A stretch of DNA of 64,000 nucleotides from Cognaticolwellia aestuarii (GTDB lineage Bacteria > Pseudomonadota > Gammaproteobacteria > Enterobacterales > Alteromonadaceae), in the NCBI RefSeq assembly GCF_002000025.1, contig NZ_MUZV01000001.1, positions 541,869 through 605,868 on the forward strand, read 5' to 3'. This document shows, in pieces, positions 58,833-64,000 of this stretch. Under the pieces are notes generated by a model that searched no databases, had not been told where the DNA came from, and saw nothing but the letters and a program-made list of their open reading frames with translations. Position 1 is the first letter of the stretch, and the number at the start of each line of letters is the position of its first letter. The position numbers and the translations under genes were made by a program.

Positions 58833-59705
58833 TTATACTGCCATTGCACCTTTAAGCTTAGCAAGGGCATTTTTCTCAAGCTGACGAACACGCTCTGCTG
58901 ATATTTCATACTTATTCGCTAACTCTTGTAGAGTCGATTTATCGTCATGTAACCAACGCGTACGAATAATATCTTGGCTACGCTCATCAAGGCTGACCAA
59001 CGCATTGCTTAAGCGTTTATTAGCGTGCTGCTCCCAATTTGAGTCTTCAACCTCAGTTGCAAGATCAGATTGCTTATCTTCTAAGTACTGGGCAGGAGAA
59101 TATGAGCTCGCACTAGCATTATCATCATCGTCAGTTGATAATTCAAAGGCTTGGTCTTGGTTACTCATACGAGATTCCATTTCCAAAACATCTTTGGTAC
59201 TTACACCTAAAGTTTCAGCAACATTGTTAACTTCATCATTGCTAAACCAACCTAAACGTTTTTTGTTTTTGCGTAGGTTAAAAAATAATTTTCGTTGTGC
59301 CTTAGTGGTTGCCACTTTGACAATGCGCCAGTTTTTAAGCACAAACTCATGAATTTCAGCTTTAATCCAATGAACAGCAAAAGAAACTAAGCGAACACCG
59401 ACTTCAGGGTTAAAGCGCTTAACAGCTTTCATTAAGCCAACATTGCCCTCTTGAATTAAATCAGCTTGTGGCAAGCCATATCCGGCATAACCTTTAGCAA
59501 CATGAATAACAAAACGAAGATGCGACATAATTAATTCTTGCGCCGCTTTTAAATCATTTTCAGAATATAAACGAGTTGCTAACTCATGCTCCTTTTCAGC
59601 GGTTAGCATAGGAATGCTATAAGCTGATTGCACGTATGCCTCAATGCTGCCACTTTGTGGAACAGTTAACGCCATTGATTGCATTGATTGCATTGATTCA
59701 CTCAT
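58833..59705 (-). CDS. rpoH: Heat-shock sigma factor 32
   Basis: A 290-residue sigma-70-family factor that directs RNA polymerase to heat-shock promoters. The RpoH box [14 protein letters not shown] is diagnostic; regions 2 ([21 protein letters not shown]) and 4 ([21 protein letters not shown]) are complete. GAGGAG precedes the ATG. The N-terminus carries a tandem MQS duplication (see repeat). In most relatives it follows ftsX directly; here an EAL-HDOD gene on the other strand intervenes. Confidence 0.97.
   Translation of the reverse strand: MSESMQSMQSMALTVPQSGSIEAYVQSAYSIPMLTAEKEHELATRLYSENDLKAAQELIMSHLRFVIHVAKGYAGYGLPQADLIQEGNVGLMKAVKRFNPEVGVRLVSFAVHWIKAEIHEFVLKNWRIVKVATTKAQRKLFFNLRKNKKRLGWFSNDEVNNVAETLGVSTKDVLEMESRMSNQDQAFELSTDDDDNASASSYSPAQYLEDKQSDLATEVEDSNWEQHANKRLSNALVSLDERSQDIIRTRWLHDDKSTLQELANKYEISAERVRQLEKNALAKLKGAMAV
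59673..59699. repeat. 9-base tandem repeat in rpoH codons 4-12
   Basis: CATTGATTG is repeated three times (the third copy differs at its last base), encoding repeated Met-Gln-Ser. E. coli RpoH has a single MQS near its start, so one unit has been duplicated. It places additional in-frame ATGs near the start codon. Confidence 0.85.
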
Positions 59706-60031
59706 TTAAAAACTCCTCTATCTAATCTAACCTAGCTCGCAATAGTAACACAAATTCCCTACCATCACGACTTTATACGCCAACAGTAGCTTAGAAGACA
59801 GGGGGAAACAACACCCTCTTTCAACTTTTCGATGAATAATTTGTTAAACTTTGTCACTCATTAAAAAATTTTCTTAAAATACATAACCATGAACAATCAT
59901 TAAAAGTTAGTTTACTATCTTAATGTGACGGTTTTATGTCATAGCGAGTTGTAAAATATCACCATAAGATATATAAGTATTAAAGTTTCGCTTATTAAAA
60001 TTCATTATGGCGGCATTAAGTTAGAGGTGTT
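59706..60031. other. Divergent region rpoH / EAL-HDOD gene
   Basis: 326 bases without a gene. It must carry the rpoH promoters on the minus strand, none of which I can place securely. On the plus strand a good promoter is seen at 59949-59977. No riboswitch or repeat recognised. Confidence 0.7.
59949..59977 (+). promoter_or_regulatory. Candidate promoter of the EAL-HDOD gene
   Basis: TTGTAA (59949-59954), 17 bases, TATAAG (59972-59977). The predicted start near 59984 leaves a leader of about 48 bases before the ATG at 60032, which has AGAGG six bases upstream. Confidence 0.55.
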
Positions 60032-61243
60032 ATGTATTCATTTATTGCCCGACAACCGATATTAGATTTAAATCAAAATGTGGTTGCGTATGAGTTACTC
60101 TTTAGAGAGGGTGAAAACAACTGTTGTCCAGATATAGACCCCGATCAAGCTACATCCAATATATTAAGTAATAATCACTTAACTTTAGGCGTAGAAAATA
60201 TCACTAATGACCTGCCCGCCTATATCAATTTTCATTCTAATACGCTGATTAACGATTTTCCAAGTTTCCTAGATCCAAGCAAAGTTGTTATAGAAATATT
60301 AGAAGATGTTTCAGCAAGTGATGCCTTGCTATTAGCATGTAAGCAGCTATCTGAAAAAGGTTACCAACTTGCCTTAGATGACTATGACTTTGATCCAAAA
60401 TGGCAACGTTTTTTCCCCTATATCAGTATTTTGAAAATAGATGTTTTAGCCTATTCAATGCTTGAGATCAGTAGATTTGTTCGCTCATTAAACCATACGA
60501 AAATAACGTTATTGGCTGAGAAAGTTGAAACAGCTCAGCAGTTTGAACAAACAAAGTTACTTGGCTTTAGCTTATTTCAGGGCTATTTCTTTGCAAGACC
60601 TGAAATGCTTAAACAAAAGAAAGTTACCAGTGCTAAGCAAAAAATATTAGCATTGATCGGCCATGCCAATGATGAGCAATTAGACTTTGACACTATGGGC
60701 AATATTTTTAGCTCAGATCCAGGCTTAACTTATAAATTATTGCGATTTATCAATAATCCTTGCTATGGAAGAAGCCAGGAAATAACCTCATTAAAACATG
60801 CGTTAATATATATTGGTGATGTAGAATTAAAAAAATTTATTGCCCTATTAGCTTTAGCGGATCTTAACCAAGACAAACCATCTGAAATCATACGCTTATC
60901 ATTAATAAGAGCAAAATTTTGTGAAGATATTTCTTTATTTCAGAAAAACCAAGAAAATCCACCGAAAGCATTTTTAACCGGTCTTTTATCTTCTATTGAT
61001 GGAATTTTAGATCAAACGTTAATCACACTCTTAGATATATTGCCTGTGCATACCGATATCAAGCAGGCATTAATCACTAATGACAACTACCTTGCCCATT
61101 ACCTGAATCTAGCTAAAAATATTGAAATGGGCCATTGGCAAGCAAGTGATTTACTAATTGAACAATTAGCACTCAGTCATGAGCAGTGCTTTATCACGCA
61201 TACCCAAGCAATTACTTGGGCTGATGAAATGTTACAAGAGTAG
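60032..61243 (+). CDS. EAL-HDOD protein (YuxH/CdgJ-like)
   Basis: A 403-residue cytosolic protein. The N-terminal half is an EAL domain in which the motif reads ELL (AYELLFR), with a retained DDYDF and LKID; the C-terminal half is an HDOD domain (IFSSDPGLTYKLLRFINNP, LKHALIYIG). V. cholerae CdgJ-type proteins of this architecture affect motility. Catalytic Glu and Asp-Asp look conserved, but activity is uncertain in this branch. It interrupts the usual rpoH-ftsX adjacency on the opposite strand. Confidence 0.88.
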   Translation: MYSFIARQPILDLNQNVVAYELLFREGENNCCPDIDPDQATSNILSNNHLTLGVENITNDLPAYINFHSNTLINDFPSFLDPSKVVIEILEDVSASDALLLACKQLSEKGYQLALDDYDFDPKWQRFFPYISILKIDVLAYSMLEISRFVRSLNHTKITLLAEKVETAQQFEQTKLLGFSLFQGYFFARPEMLKQKKVTSAKQKILALIGHANDEQLDFDTMGNIFSSDPGLTYKLLRFINNPCYGRSQEITSLKHALIYIGDVELKKFIALLALADLNQDKPSEIIRLSLIRAKFCEDISLFQKNQENPPKAFLTGLLSSIDGILDQTLITLLDILPVHTDIKQALITNDNYLAHYLNLAKNIEMGHWQASDLLIEQLALSHEQCFITHTQAITWADEMLQE

Positions 61244-61280
61244 AGCTAAGTACTTCTATCGATGAGTTATATTGCACACT

Positions 61281-62255
61281 TTAATCAGCTGTTGGCTCAA
61301 TAGCGCGTATATGTTGGCGTACAGAGATAAAGCTCCCTAATAAGCCTAAACCAATAGCCAAAAGCTGTAAAACCATTAATTCAGCAAAGGATAAGCCAGA
61401 TAAAACAAACTGACTTTGATAAAGGTCGGTTAACTGCCCTAAGGCTCCAGAAATATAACTCGCTAAAATAGCGACACAAATACTCGCGACAAAACCACCA
61501 AGCACGCCATACCAAACTCCGGCATATAGAAATGGGCGTTGAATAAAGCTATCTGTTGCGCCCACCAATTTCATCACAGCAATAGCATCTTTTTGATTTA
61601 AAATTGCTAAGCGAATAGTATTGCCAATAATTAAAACCACCGACAAGCACAACAACACCGCGATTGCTATTACCACATCTTCAATTAGCGCTGCCATGGC
61701 TTGTAAACGAGTTAACCATTCAAGATCAAGTTTACCTTGGTCGACGCCTCGCTCTTGCTCTAATTTAAGTAACAATTCACGAGCAGCTTGAACCTGGCTA
61801 AAGCGCTTACTAGGTGTTACTAACAAGGTAGCAGGTAATGGGTTTTCATCCAAATATTCTAGCGCTTGGCCAAAACCAGAGCTCACTTTAAATTCTGTTA
61901 ATGCTTGTTCAGCAGAGATGTAGACAACGTTTTCCACCTCAGGATAAAGCTTAATACGTTGTACAAGATTTTGAGCTGATTTATCAGCTGTTGATAGTTT
62001 TAAGAACAGTGTGATTTCCGAGGCAGAGTTCCACTGCTCAGTAACCATTTGCGTATTTTTCACAAAAAGGTGCAATGTAGCCGGTAAAGTTAAACTAATG
62101 CCTAACACTAAAACTGTCATCACCGACGTAAACGGCGTACGCCATAAATCTCCTAAGCTACCTATCGCCTGTTGTAAATGACGAATAACTCGCGCAGTAA
62201 TGCGCCCGGTCCAACCTAGCTGGTGCTTACTTTGACGGCTAAAATTAGTTTGCAC
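61281..62255 (-). CDS. ftsX: Cell division protein FtsX
   Basis: A 324-residue inner-membrane protein with four transmembrane helices and a periplasmic loop of about 100 residues between the first two. With FtsE it controls septal amidase activation through EnvC-type partners. The GTG start overlaps ftsE by 11 bases, so the two are coupled. Length is slightly below the E. coli protein (352). Confidence 0.95.
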   Translation of the reverse strand: MQTNFSRQSKHQLGWTGRITARVIRHLQQAIGSLGDLWRTPFTSVMTVLVLGISLTLPATLHLFVKNTQMVTEQWNSASEITLFLKLSTADKSAQNLVQRIKLYPEVENVVYISAEQALTEFKVSSGFGQALEYLDENPLPATLLVTPSKRFSQVQAARELLLKLEQERGVDQGKLDLEWLTRLQAMAALIEDVVIAIAVLLCLSVVLIIGNTIRLAILNQKDAIAVMKLVGATDSFIQRPFLYAGVWYGVLGGFVASICVAILASYISGALGQLTDLYQSQFVLSGLSFAELMVLQLLAIGLGLLGSFISVRQHIRAIEPTAD

Positions 62256-62946
62256 TTAAATCACCTGCTGCCTGCAAACCATCGACAATGCCATCAGTGA
62301 TCATATGACCTTGTTTTAACGTCAACGTACGATATTTCATCCGAGCAATTAATCCTAAGTCATGGGTGGCAATTAACACACTAACGCCCATATCATTGAA
62401 CTCTTCAAATAACCTAATAATATCTAAAGACAATTTAGGATCCAAATTACCCGTAGGCTCATCCGCTAATAGTATCGGGGGTTTATTTACAATTGCCCGT
62501 GCTATACCAACACGTTGCTGTTCACCACCAGAAAGCATATTCGGAAAGCATTTTAATTTACTCGACAAGTGCACTTTATCAAGCGCCGCCTCAACTCGCT
62601 TACGAGTTTCCTTATGGCTATAGCCTTCAATAATGAGTGGTAAAGCAACATTGTCGAATACCGTTCGATCTAATAACAAGTTATGGTTCTGAAATATCAT
62701 ACCAATACCACGGCGCACATAAGGTATTTGCTGATATTTAATGGTTGATAGCTCGCTACCATTAATTTCAATACTACCAGCGCTAGGCTTTTCCATCATA
62801 CTCATCAGTTTCAATAACGTACTTTTACCCGCACCTGAGTGACCTGTTAAAAACGCCATTTCACCGGCGGCAATAGCAAAACTCACTTGTTTCAGTGCTA
62901 AAAATCCGCCAGGGTAAGTTTTACTAACGTTATTAAATCGAATCAT
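62245..62946 (-). CDS. ftsE: Cell division ATPase FtsE
   Basis: A 233-residue ABC-type ATPase. Walker A GHSGAGKST, the Q-loop region FQNHNLLLDRTV, signature LSGGEQQR and Walker B ILLADEPTGNLD are present. It partners FtsX and follows ftsY by eight bases. Confidence 0.96.
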   Translation of the reverse strand: MIRFNNVSKTYPGGFLALKQVSFAIAAGEMAFLTGHSGAGKSTLLKLMSMMEKPSAGSIEINGSELSTIKYQQIPYVRRGIGMIFQNHNLLLDRTVFDNVALPLIIEGYSHKETRKRVEAALDKVHLSSKLKCFPNMLSGGEQQRVGIARAIVNKPPILLADEPTGNLDPKLSLDIIRLFEEFNDMGVSVLIATHDLGLIARMKYRTLTLKQGHMITDGIVDGLQAAGDLSAN

Positions 62947-62954
62947 AAGTCGTA

Positions 62955-64000
<1,046 letters not shown>

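Overview
The window looks like ordinary chromosome of an AT-rich marine gammaproteobacterium of the Alteromonadales, most likely Colwelliaceae (Colwellia or Thalassotalea-like). This is an inference from gene content and synteny: ilvGMED next to comM, ilvY/ilvC, proBA, lptM-lysA-dapF-DUF484-yigB-uvrD, hemCXY, ubiD-fre, rho/trxA/rhlB-gppA, tatABC-tatD-hemB and rpoH/ftsXEY, together with many GGDEF/EAL proteins. I see no tRNA or rRNA genes, insertion sequences, prophage or CRISPR arrays. Genes are cut at both edges: ilvD on the left and ftsY on the right.

Layout. 1-9 kb holds branched-chain amino acid synthesis: ilvL leader peptide and attenuator, ilvG, ilvM, ilvE and ilvD (minus strand), comM, and the divergent ilvY/ilvC pair with its operator. 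9-24 kb is mixed: ppnP, a TPR-GGDEF cyclase, proBA, an acyltransferase/MscS-like pair, tesB, a conserved-looking 84-residue protein, a membrane protein paired with a TPR protein that carries a degenerate GGDEF domain, a c-di-GMP-I riboswitch with its own promoter but no obvious target gene, a DUF885 lipoprotein peptidase and an AGDEF-type GGDEF protein. 24-36 kb carries a small cytochrome c, recQ, rarD, a REC-REC-GGDEF regulator, uvrD, and the yigB/DUF484/dapF/lysA/lptM run. 36-46 kb carries cyaY, hemC, hemX, hemY, arfA, a DUF2982-like gene, fre, ubiD and rho. 46-64 kb carries trxA, rhlB, gppA, hemB, a membrane GGDEF cyclase, tatD, tatCBA, a GAF-GGDEF-EAL protein, rpoH, an EAL-HDOD gene, and ftsX, ftsE and ftsY.

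The genes serve amino acid synthesis, haem synthesis, DNA repair, protein export and division. Cyclic-di-GMP is the recurring signalling theme: seven GGDEF/EAL-type genes and one c-di-GMP riboswitch in 64 kb. The observations I rate highest are the orphan riboswitch, which points into the 3' end of a convergent gene; the hexanucleotide Glu-Pro repeat in the FtsY acidic region; the absence of hemD between hemC and hemX and of xerC between DUF484 and yigB; and the hairpins at the 3' end of arfA. I found no clearly new multi-gene system. The riboswitch locus is the nearest candidate.
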